Shown piece after piece: positions 1 through 5,064 of a DNA stretch of 6,034 bases. The stretch comes from JAJOKK01 sp965370555. Lineage in GTDB: Bacteria; Bipolaricaulota; Bipolaricaulia; UBA7950; UBA9294. Location of the stretch: positions 1 to 6,034 of the forward strand of contig CBDUVB010000074.1 in the NCBI GenBank assembly GCA_965370555.1, given 5' to 3'. Every line of letters starts with the position of its first letter. Position 1 is the stretch's first letter. The position numbers and the translations under genes were made by a program. The notes beneath the pieces were generated by a model, which searched no databases, was not told where the DNA came from, and saw nothing but the letters and a program-made list of their open reading frames with translations.

Positions 1-137
1 GTCGAGACCACTCCCCGCGGCCCCAAGCCGCCGACGATCACCGGCTTCCCGCGGTAGGAGGGCTCGTCGAGTTGTTCCACGGCGGCGAAGAAGGCATCCA
101 TGTCCAGGTGGGCAATCTTGCGTGCTTGTTCGTTCAT
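1..137 (-). CDS. dinB: DNA polymerase IV (Y-family translesion polymerase), N-terminal fragment
   Basis: Error-prone Y-family polymerase that extends primers across damaged template bases in the cytoplasm. Only the first 45 codons lie in the window; the gene continues past the left edge. The visible N-terminus reads MNEQARKIAHLDMDAFFAAV and continues to GxxxPRGVVST, which is the opening of DinB. It includes the metal-binding Asp12 (equivalent to E. coli Asp8), Asp14, and the Phe16-Phe17 pair whose second member corresponds to the steric gate that excludes ribonucleotides. The ATG at 137 overlaps the TGA of the upstream gene in a 4-base ATGA (134-137), and no good Shine-Dalgarno precedes it, so translation is probably coupled to that gene. 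Identity is very secure despite the short length. A complete catalytic domain cannot be checked here. Confidence 0.95.
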   Translation of the reverse strand, partial: MNEQARKIAHLDMDAFFAAVEQLDEPSYRGKPVIVGGLGPRGVVS

Positions 138-679
138 GACTGGCCCAGGTTCTCTCGAAGGAAGGTCGCCACCTCGGGAGCGGTGAGGTCGTTCACCACC
201 CGGTAGGAGGCGTTTCCGTACCCTGAGCTGTGATGAGGGGGCGTTTCCGGAAAGGGAAGGGCAGCGAAGGATTCCTTAGAAAAGGGGATCGCTCCTTCTT
301 GCGCGATCTCACCAGCGAGCGACCATAATCGCGCGAAGCGCTCTTCTGTCCCGCCAACAAGCTCTTGATCAACGAGAAGGCGTGTTAGTCCATCGATCTT
401 CACCCCGCGGGCCTTACAAGCGCGTAGGTGAATGCGTCCCCTTTGTTTTGACGGGTCGATCACCTGCAAACCTTCCTCTTCAGCCCTTGCCAGAGGATCG
501 AGCGCTCCCCACTCGCGCGATAACTCGTTTGCAAAACAAACTCGATCCGCGAGAAGATGGTCGATCCCAAAGACCGCCTGGTAGACCAGCTTCTGCAGAT
601 CGATCAGCTCCATCCTTGGATGGAGTGCGACCTCTTCTTGTAAAATCCTCCGCAAGTTCTCCTTCTCGTTCACGTCCAA
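134..679 (-). CDS. Conserved hypothetical protein, translationally coupled to dinB
   Basis: A soluble protein of about 181 residues with no signal peptide or membrane segment. Visible signatures are HPRMELIDLQKLVYQAVFG followed by the GIDHLL segment (20-43), a central DPSKQRGRIHLRACKARG stretch (75-92), and a C-terminal PPHHSSGYGNASYRVV segment (147-162). From memory these match a recurring family of uncharacterised bacterial proteins of the form 'hPrMe..Dl.Kll.qa..G..H' ending in an HH...YRVV motif. I know no function for it. The conserved His and Arg residues could suggest an enzyme, but that is inference. The start is uncertain: TTG at 679 is the longest option, GTG at 673 the next, and TTG at 655 (Leu9) has an AAGGAG just upstream. 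The candidate promoter at 683-711 would start transcription near 676, favouring one of the shorter forms. Its stop overlaps the dinB start, so the two genes form an operon. Confidence 0.8.
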   Translation of the reverse strand: MDVNEKENLRRILQEEVALHPRMELIDLQKLVYQAVFGIDHLLADRVCFANELSREWGALDPLARAEEEGLQVIDPSKQRGRIHLRACKARGVKIDGLTRLLVDQELVGGTEERFARLWSLAGEIAQEGAIPFSKESFAALPFPETPPHHSSGYGNASYRVVNDLTAPEVATFLRENLGQS

Positions 680-682
680 GAG

Positions 683-711
683 AGGATAGGATGAGACGCG
701 AGGTGGATCAA
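683..711 (-). promoter_or_regulatory. Candidate sigma70-type promoter for the hypothetical-dinB operon
   Basis: Read on the minus strand, TTGATC (706-711) and TATCCT (683-688) are separated by exactly 17 bases, each matching four of six consensus positions. Transcription would begin near 676. The -35 box lies inside the left arm of the inverted repeat at 704-745, so a protein or structure on that repeat could affect expression. This is a motif match only. Confidence 0.35.
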
Positions 712-745
712 GGTGCGGAATACCGGGGACACATACCTTGATCTA
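704..745. repeat. Hairpin-forming inverted repeat (possible REP-like element or operator)
   Basis: GATCAAGGT at 706-714 is perfectly complementary to ACCTTGATC at 735-743. The stem extends outward by a G-T wobble (705/744) and a T-A pair (704/745), and inward by another wobble (715/734). The enclosed 20 bases contain a small internal CGG-AATA-CCG hairpin (716-725) followed by GGGACACA. The element sits in the gap between two divergently transcribed genes, so it cannot be a terminator for either. The core GGAATACCGGGGACACATAC resembles, from memory, the GGAATTCCGGGGAC-type sequences found scattered near REP-associated tyrosine transposases in environmental genomes. An operator for the leftward promoter is the alternative. 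Confidence 0.6.
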
Positions 746-816
746 GCCGAATGGCCATCCCTGCAAGGCGACGACAAATTCTGAAACTTGTACGAGTGGT
801 TGGGTGTAGATTGCGC

Positions 817-822
817 GAGGTG
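817..822 (+). promoter_or_regulatory. Shine-Dalgarno site fixing the start of the secreted protein at 829
   Basis: GAGGTG (within GAGGTGAT) lies 6 bases before the ATG at 829. The in-frame ATG at 751 has no comparable site and would add 26 residues in front of a perfect signal peptide, so 829 is the better start. I found no convincing -10/-35 pair for this gene in 745-816. Confidence 0.8.
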
Positions 823-828
823 ATAGAG

Positions 829-1599
829 ATGAAGATTCGACTTAGCTTAATCCTAACCATCCTCCTCATCGGACTTATCGGAGGATCGATACTGGTCAGT
901 GCACAAGGAACGCCAACCCCACTCGGGATTATCCCCTCGCCAAATCCGGGGTCGCTTACGGTGAACGTGTGGACGAATAAATCGACCTACATGGTCGGCG
1001 AGACCGCGCAGATCTACTTTACGGTGAACCAGCAAGCGTACATCTACCTGTACGATCTGCAACCGGACGGGATTGTGCGCCTGGTCTTCCCAAATGCCTA
1101 CTCGCAAAACAATTTTGTTACCGCGGGAACGCACGTCCTCCCAGATGCAAACTACCGGTTCGTGATCGCTCCCCCTATCGGGTTGGAGCAGCTGCAGATC
1201 TTTGCCAGCTTAACCCCGCTCAACCTCACGCCTACTGCATACGGTGAGCCATATCCCCAGGTCGCCCCGCAGGGTATCCAGGGGCAGATCATGGGGATCA
1301 CTCCCCAGTCGACATGGGTGACCGCATGGACCTCGTTCACCATCGTCGCGAGCTACGGGTACACTCCACCGACCGGTTACACCCCGCCTCCACCAAGCTA
1401 CACTCCTCCCCCACCAAGCTACGCCCCTCCCTCTTGGTGCTGCCCGTACCCGCCGTTCTTCGGTTGGGGTTCGGGAGGAACATGGTACTGGGCGAATGGG
1501 CAATGGCAGTGCGGGATACCGTCGAACGGATGTTACTGGTACTTTGGGCCAGACCTGCAGTGGCACTTCAGGATCCATATTCAGATCGGCGGAAGTTAA
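829..1599 (+). CDS. Secreted DUF4384-domain protein with Pro-rich linker and Trp/Cys-rich tail
   Basis: A 256-residue exported protein of unknown role. Residues 1-25 form a signal peptide: MKIR, then a hydrophobic core LSLILTILLIGLIGGSILV, with likely cleavage after VSA before Gln26, and no lipobox Cys. Residues about 43-133 match the DUF4384 pattern: VWTNKSTYMVGETAQIYFTV, then AYIYLYDLQPDG, VRLVFPN, the NNFVTAG stretch and ASLTPL. In other bacteria this beta-sandwich-like domain occurs in envelope and surface proteins, often beside peptidases or kinases. A Pro/Tyr linker (179-202) with repeated PPPPSY units leads to an aromatic tail (203-251) with seven Trp and four Cys (204, 205, 228, 235). 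The start at 829 is chosen for its Shine-Dalgarno site and signal peptide. It is monocistronic, with a strong terminator just after it. The domain assignment is confident; the function is unknown. Confidence 0.9.
   Translation: MKIRLSLILTILLIGLIGGSILVSAQGTPTPLGIIPSPNPGSLTVNVWTNKSTYMVGETAQIYFTVNQQAYIYLYDLQPDGIVRLVFPNAYSQNNFVTAGTHVLPDANYRFVIAPPIGLEQLQIFASLTPLNLTPTAYGEPYPQVAPQGIQGQIMGITPQSTWVTAWTSFTIVASYGYTPPTGYTPPPPSYTPPPPSYAPPSWCCPYPPFFGWGSGGTWYWANGQWQCGIPSNGCYWYFGPDLQWHFRIHIQIGGS
1361..1434 (+). repeat. In-frame 21-base tandem repeat encoding the PPPPSYT linker
   Basis: CCACCAAGCTAC occurs at 1390-1401 and again at 1411-1422, a 21-base period that encodes successive Pro-Pro-Pro-Pro-Ser-Tyr-(Thr/Ala) units. 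A more diverged unit (PPTGYT) precedes them. The repeat is short and in frame, so copy number could vary by slippage without breaking the gene. It forms the extended linker between the DUF4384 domain and the aromatic tail. Confidence 0.75.
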
Positions 1600-1623
1600 T
1601 ACCAGCACTACCTCCCGCATAGC

Positions 1624-1666
1624 GAGGGCCCGGATTACCGCCGGGCCCTTCCTCTATTTCTTTCTT
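1624..1666 (+). terminator. Rho-independent terminator of the DUF4384 gene
   Basis: GGGCCCGG (1626-1633) pairs perfectly with CCGGGCCC (1641-1648), extended by an A-T pair (1625/1649) and a G-U pair (1624/1650), around a 7-base loop. It is followed by a pyrimidine-rich, U-rich run (1649-1666). It begins 24 bases after the stop at 1599 and separates this transcript from the next gene. Confidence 0.9.
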
Positions 1667-1700
1667 CGAACTTACAAAGGCAGCCTTCCCCTCCAAACTT

Positions 1701-1709
1701 TGGTAGAAT
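1701..1709 (+). promoter_or_regulatory. Candidate extended -10 promoter for the YcaQ-like gene
   Basis: TGG-TAGAAT (1701-1709) has the TGn extension plus five of six -10 consensus bases. No good -35 box lies 16-18 bases upstream, which is typical of extended -10 promoters. Transcription would start near 1716, giving a 5' leader of about 24 bases that contains the AAAAGGA ribosome-binding site (1727-1733). Confidence 0.5.
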
Positions 1710-1739
1710 ATGGCACCTTCATGTTGAAAAGGACGGCGC

Positions 1740-2954
1740 GTGGCACTTCAGTGGACGATCGAACAGGCACGGATATATCAGCTCTGGTCGGTGGGATTGC
1801 ACGGATCATCATACGAAAAAGGGGAAGCCGGGATTCGCACATGCTTCCGGGACCTCGGAGGAATTCAGCTCGACCCCCTTCCCATTCTTGGTCGTAACCA
1901 CGATCTCGTGATCCAGGCCCGTGTAGATGGTACACACCCCGGGGACACGCTCACCCTGATTCACGAGGAACGGCTCGGATTCGAATACTGGGACAAAGTC
2001 CTCTGTGTGCTCCCGATCGAGACGTTTCCCTGGTTCCGCTCTCTGATGGCTGCCGGTGGCAATGAGTGGGAACGGTCCCGTGAACAGAGACTGAACCAGG
2101 AACATCCAGGGGCGATAGATGCCGTCTACACGAGCATCAAGAGGCACGGCCCCCTCTCCAGCCGCGAGCTGAAGGAGCTTGATATCGCCCAAGGGGATCA
2201 CCGTGGTTGGAAGTCAACCAAGGCGGCAAATTCCGCTCTGGAGGTGTTGTGGAATCGAGGGGAGTTATCCGTCTGCAGCCGCAACAACTATCGGCGCTAC
2301 TTCGACCTCAGCGAACGGGTGATCCCAAAAGGATCCTACGATGGTTCCGCCCCGTCGAGCGAAGCCTTCTTCGAGTACCTCCTCATGAAGCGCGTACGCG
2401 CGGTCGGCCTTCTCCCAGTGCGTGGGGATGCCGAAGCGTGGGCCTCCCTGCGCACAGCGCGCGCCGAGAAGATCCCCGAAGGGCTCGTCGCCGCGGGGAA
2501 GCTTACTGTCGTAGAGGTGGGTGGAATCAAGACCCCGTTTTATGCTTCTGCACGCGCAGAAGAGGAACTCGCCTTTGCTGAGAAGGAATCCCTCAATACT
2601 ACCGCCCGATTCATCGCTCCACTCGATCAACTACTCTGGGCGAGGCGTGCCCTCTCCCACCTGTGGAGTTTTGATTATGTGTGGGAAGTTTACAAGCCCG
2701 TGGTCAAACGCATCTTCGGGTACTACGTCCTCCCCATACTCTATGGGGACCGCTTCGTCGCTCGTTTCGACGGGCGCTACAACCGCAAAGAGAAGACTCT
2801 GCAAGTTCTGGCTTACTACGAGGAGCCAAACGGATTACCACTGTCGCACCCGGTGATCCACACTGCGTTCCAATGCTTCCTCTCCTACCTCGACGGGGAA
2901 CAGATCACCCTTCCGAGTGGTGAGGTGTGGGATAGAGCGGGATTGAGCGAGTGA
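1740..2954 (+). CDS. ycaQ: YcaQ/AlkX-like winged-helix (HTH_42) protein, probable DNA glycosylase
   Basis: A 404-residue member of the HTH_42 (formerly DUF1006) family. Characterised members, E. coli YcaQ (AlkX) and Streptomyces AlkZ, are DNA glycosylases that excise alkylated bases and unhook interstrand crosslinks, using tandem winged-helix folds. The sequence shows the N-terminal SxxQAR-like helix (TIEQARIYQLW, 6-16) and then GGIQLDPLPILGRNHDLV (40-57). That segment contains Gln43-Leu-Asp45, the QxD catalytic motif of the YcaQ branch (AlkZ has QxQ). The C-terminal block FIAPLDQLLWARR...FGYYVLPILYGDRFVARFDGR aligns closely with the E. coli YcaQ block SPFDPVVWDRKR...YGYFVLPLLHRGQLVGRMDAK. 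Length is usual for the family. The start is GTG, with AAAAGGA 6 bases upstream and an in-frame stop at 1725-1727 excluding longer forms. It is monocistronic between a terminator and a convergent gene. The family is certain; substrate range is inferred. Confidence 0.92.
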   Translation: MALQWTIEQARIYQLWSVGLHGSSYEKGEAGIRTCFRDLGGIQLDPLPILGRNHDLVIQARVDGTHPGDTLTLIHEERLGFEYWDKVLCVLPIETFPWFRSLMAAGGNEWERSREQRLNQEHPGAIDAVYTSIKRHGPLSSRELKELDIAQGDHRGWKSTKAANSALEVLWNRGELSVCSRNNYRRYFDLSERVIPKGSYDGSAPSSEAFFEYLLMKRVRAVGLLPVRGDAEAWASLRTARAEKIPEGLVAAGKLTVVEVGGIKTPFYASARAEEELAFAEKESLNTTARFIAPLDQLLWARRALSHLWSFDYVWEVYKPVVKRIFGYYVLPILYGDRFVARFDGRYNRKEKTLQVLAYYEEPNGLPLSHPVIHTAFQCFLSYLDGEQITLPSGEVWDRAGLSE

Positions 2955-2967
2955 ACAGCCAAATTCC

Positions 2968-4131
2968 TCAATCTTCCAGCGCCATCTCGTAGATGCGCCA
3001 CGTCTTGTATCGCCGTCCTCCCATCGCCCCTGCGGCCCGCAGAATGAGATCGTTATCCTCGAGGAGCATCGAGGGCTCGCAGGAACGATAGCCGTGTTTG
3101 AGCGCGTAGGCGAGAATCTCGTAGAATAGGACGGCGTCGACCCCCAGCCTGCGGAACTTGGGACGGATCCCGAAGAACATCAGACGGGTGCGTGGGATGT
3201 GGCGCCGGGTACGCAACAACCGCGCGACACGAACGATATCTTTATCGCGGAGGCGGTTCCAGTGGGGTTGAAACGGGACATTGGGGTCGGGAAGCATTCC
3301 CAGGACCGCGGCGAGTTCACCATCCACGTACGCGAAACGCATAAGTCCAGGATCGGCGACTAGCTTCAGGCTGTCCGCCATCGTCTCTGCCTCGACATCG
3401 GTGAGAGGGAGGAACCCCCAGTTCTTCGCCCACGCCTCGTTGTAGATCGCGACGATCCGATCGACTTCTTCACGCGTGTGCGAGAGGTCGATCTTCCGGG
3501 TCTCGATCCGCCGCCGTGCCCGGATACCGGTGACGAGCCGCTCCAGCCTTTCGTTCGGCTTGTTCGAGATATCGATCCAGTAAGCGTGATAGTCCTTCGC
3601 CTTCGTCAGCCCGTAGCGCGTGAGGAACTCCCCATAGTAAGGGGGATTATGCGTAAGCTCCACCGTTGGAGGGGAGTCGAATCCGTCGACGAGGATCCCT
3701 TGGTGCGACTCGTGGGTCGCGGTGGAGTAGCCACCCGGTCCACGCAACAGATCCATCCCCTTCTCCTTCAACCAATCGCGGGCGTGGTCGAGGAGATCCT
3801 TCGCCACCGCGAAGTCCTCGATCGTCTCGAAGAACCCAAAGAACCCGATATTGGCGTTGTAGTAATCGTTGTAGCGATGGTTGACCGCGGCGGAGACGCG
3901 CCCGAGGAGCCGCTTCCCATCGTGTGCGAGGAAGTGCGTTACCTCGGCCTCCTGGTGATAGGGATGAGCCGAGGTGAGAAGACCGGTGATCCGCAAGGTG
4001 CGGCTCCCGAGGAGATCGGCACGAAGTGGCGGGGTCCAGTTTGGGTCCCCCCGATAGAGTTGCCACGGAACCGCGACGAACGCGCGTAATCGTCTGTCTC
4101 CTAAAGAAATCTGGTCGATCAAAAAACGCAT
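2968..4131 (-). CDS. GNAT-fold acetyltransferase-like protein, possibly a tandem-domain form
   Basis: A 387-residue cytoplasmic protein of a widespread, uncharacterised GNAT-related family; from memory it resembles E. coli YghO and many 'hypothetical/GNAT' proteins. The N-terminal half has family blocks VPWQLYRGDPNWTPPLR (21-37), NIGFFGFFE (94-102), LLRGPGGYSTATHESHQGIL (128-147) and LTHNPPYYGEFL (159-170). The C-terminal half carries a GNAT-type acetyl-CoA loop, GIRPKFRRLGVDAVLFYEIL (321-340), then EPSMLLEDNDLILRAAGAMGGRRYKTWRIYE (352-382). The two halves look like degenerate and intact GNAT folds joined together. Start: ATG at 4131 with an AGGAAGGGGAG purine run upstream is preferred over the in-frame TTG at 4149, which would put that run inside the coding region. 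It is convergent with the YcaQ-like gene and divergent from the pseudouridine synthase gene. The substrate is unknown. Confidence 0.88.
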   Translation of the reverse strand: MRFLIDQISLGDRRLRAFVAVPWQLYRGDPNWTPPLRADLLGSRTLRITGLLTSAHPYHQEAEVTHFLAHDGKRLLGRVSAAVNHRYNDYYNANIGFFGFFETIEDFAVAKDLLDHARDWLKEKGMDLLRGPGGYSTATHESHQGILVDGFDSPPTVELTHNPPYYGEFLTRYGLTKAKDYHAYWIDISNKPNERLERLVTGIRARRRIETRKIDLSHTREEVDRIVAIYNEAWAKNWGFLPLTDVEAETMADSLKLVADPGLMRFAYVDGELAAVLGMLPDPNVPFQPHWNRLRDKDIVRVARLLRTRRHIPRTRLMFFGIRPKFRRLGVDAVLFYEILAYALKHGYRSCEPSMLLEDNDLILRAAGAMGGRRYKTWRIYEMALED

Positions 4132-4146
4132 CTCTCCCCTTCCTGA
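4132..4146 (-). promoter_or_regulatory. Purine-rich ribosome-binding region deciding the GNAT start
   Basis: Read on the minus strand this is TCAGGAAGGGGAGAG directly before ATG (4129-4131). AGGA lies 9 bases from the ATG and the GGGGAG lies closer. Starting instead at TTG 4149 would translate through this site, so 4131 is favoured. Confidence 0.7.
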
Positions 4147-4160
4147 CAAAAGGTTTTCCT

Positions 4161-4189
4161 ATTATGCGCGAGGAGACGGAGAATTGAAA
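4161..4189 (-). promoter_or_regulatory. Candidate promoter for the GNAT gene
   Basis: On the minus strand, CATAAT (4161-4166, five of six consensus) lies 17 bases after TTTCAA (4184-4189, weak, three of six). The predicted transcription start near 4154 would leave a leader of about 23 bases containing the ribosome-binding site. Confidence 0.4.
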
Positions 4190-4228
4190 CATTTCGCTCG
4201 ATCGAGGCCGCAAACGAGGCCGTTCGGG

Positions 4229-4257
4229 TTGACCCCGCCTCCAAATACGTGTATTCC
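4229..4257 (+). promoter_or_regulatory. Candidate promoter for the pseudouridine synthase-nadE operon
   Basis: TTGACC (4229-4234, five of six) is followed after 17 bases by TATTCC (4252-4257, only three of six). Transcription would begin near 4264, almost on the ATG at 4266. That would either make the mRNA leaderless or favour the GTG start at 4284 with its AGAAGGA site in a 20-base leader. Confidence 0.35.
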
Positions 4258-4265
4258 TTATCGAC

Positions 4266-5057
4266 ATGGAGAGAGAAGGAATAGTGAAACTATGGCGCGT
4301 GGTGCAGGAGCAGGCCGGCCTCTCGCGGCGCAAGGCGCAGGAGGTGATCGCCGCTGGCGAGGTCGAGGTGAACGGCCGCCTCGTCGAGGATCCTTTCTTC
4401 GCGATCGAGAAGAGAACCCTTGAAGATCTCCGTTTGCGCGGACACCCGTTGAGTCTACTGGAGTCGGAGCACCGAGTCTATCGGTACTACAAACCGATCG
4501 GCGTCTTGTGCAGCCACGACGATCCGCACTGCGGGAACACTGTCGGTCGTATCCTCCGCAGCGAGGGGTTCATCGGATATTCCTGGGCCGGCCGCCTCGA
4601 TCAAGATTCCGAAGGGCTCGTCCTCTTGACGAATAATGGAAATCTGGTCGAACACCTAACCCATCCTCGCTACCAGGTGAAGAAGGTCTACCACGTCTTT
4701 GTTCGGCGCTTCCCCCCGTCGCGCGAGATGAAGAGGATCTTCCACGAGATGCAGCGCGGGGTGGAGGAAGGCGGGGAGACCCTGCGCATCAGTAACGGGG
4801 AGATGAGTAACAGTCGTGCGTATGCAGTCCTCGCGCTGGCGGAGGGGAAGAAGCACGAAGTCAAACGCCTCTTTGCCCATTTTGATCTTAAGGTCGTCCG
4901 GCTGCGCCGAGTGGCGATCGGTCCGGTGAAGCTCGCTGGGCTTGCGCCAGGGGAGATTGCACGCCTCGATCCCAAGGGGATGGAGAATCTCGGACGGCTC
5001 ATCGAAAGCCATCCCCGCGATCGGGAAAGTGGAACCGCAATCAGGAGCGATCTATAA
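4266..5057 (+). CDS. RsuA/RluB-family pseudouridine synthase
   Basis: Converts specific uridines in ribosomal RNA to pseudouridine. Residues about 8-45 form an S4 RNA-binding domain (KLWRVVQEQAGLSRRKAQEVIAAGEVEVNGRLV). The catalytic domain follows: the YYKPIGVL motif (74-81), then AGRLDQDSEGLVLLTNNG (108-125) with catalytic Asp112, KKVYHV (139-144) with the conserved Tyr142, and EGKKHEVKRLF (193-203) followed by LRRVAIGPVKL. This order is diagnostic of the RsuA/RluB/E/F group. Which rRNA site it modifies cannot be told from sequence alone, so I give no symbol. Length is 263 residues from ATG 4266 or 257 from GTG 4284. The latter begins right at the normal family N-terminus and has AGAAGGA (4274-4280) upstream, though only 3 bases away. 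nadE follows after 7 bases. Confidence 0.93.
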   Translation: MEREGIVKLWRVVQEQAGLSRRKAQEVIAAGEVEVNGRLVEDPFFAIEKRTLEDLRLRGHPLSLLESEHRVYRYYKPIGVLCSHDDPHCGNTVGRILRSEGFIGYSWAGRLDQDSEGLVLLTNNGNLVEHLTHPRYQVKKVYHVFVRRFPPSREMKRIFHEMQRGVEEGGETLRISNGEMSNSRAYAVLALAEGKKHEVKRLFAHFDLKVVRLRRVAIGPVKLAGLAPGEIARLDPKGMENLGRLIESHPRDRESGTAIRSDL

Positions 5058-5058
5058 T
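5053..5058 (+). promoter_or_regulatory. Perfect TATAAT -10 box overlapping the upstream stop codon, possible leaderless nadE promoter
   Basis: TATAAT lies 6 bases before the nadE ATG and overlaps the TAA stop (5055-5057) of the preceding gene. The best -35 at 17-base spacing is TGGAAC (5030-5035), weak at three of six. Transcription would start at about 5064-5066, on the ATG itself. No Shine-Dalgarno exists in the 20 bases before the ATG, which fits a leaderless mRNA or simple coupling to the upstream gene. Confidence 0.35.
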
Positions 5059-5064
5059 CCAGCC

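Noticed and set aside
382..741. 119-codon open frame on the plus strand opposite the dinB-coupled gene
   Set aside because: Low-complexity Arg/Pro/Ser composition, no ribosome-binding site, and antisense to the better-supported gene.
751..828. In-frame ATG at 751 extending the secreted protein by 26 residues
   Set aside because: It places Arg-rich residues before a complete signal peptide and lacks a ribosome-binding site, while 829 has GAGGTG at 6-base spacing.
1496..1897. 133-codon open frame crossing the DUF4384 end, terminator and next gene start
   Set aside because: It reads through a strong intrinsic terminator and overlaps two real genes in another frame.
3478..4089. 203-codon open frame on the plus strand opposite the GNAT gene
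   Set aside because: It is antisense to a convincing conserved protein, has no recognisable motifs, and looks like an open frame created by GC-rich codon bias.
4132..4149. TTG start at 4149 for the GNAT gene
   Set aside because: The extra residues are encoded by the ribosome-binding purine run of the ATG at 4131.
4242..4255. AATAC-GT-GTATT inverted repeat near the pseudouridine synthase -10 region
   Set aside because: A 5-base arm is short enough to occur by chance and overlaps an already weak promoter call.
134..5057. A single undescribed defence or repair system linking dinB, the YcaQ-like protein and the other genes
   Set aside because: Genes lie on opposite strands in at least four transcription units, separated by a terminator and divergent promoters, and each fits a housekeeping family on its own.
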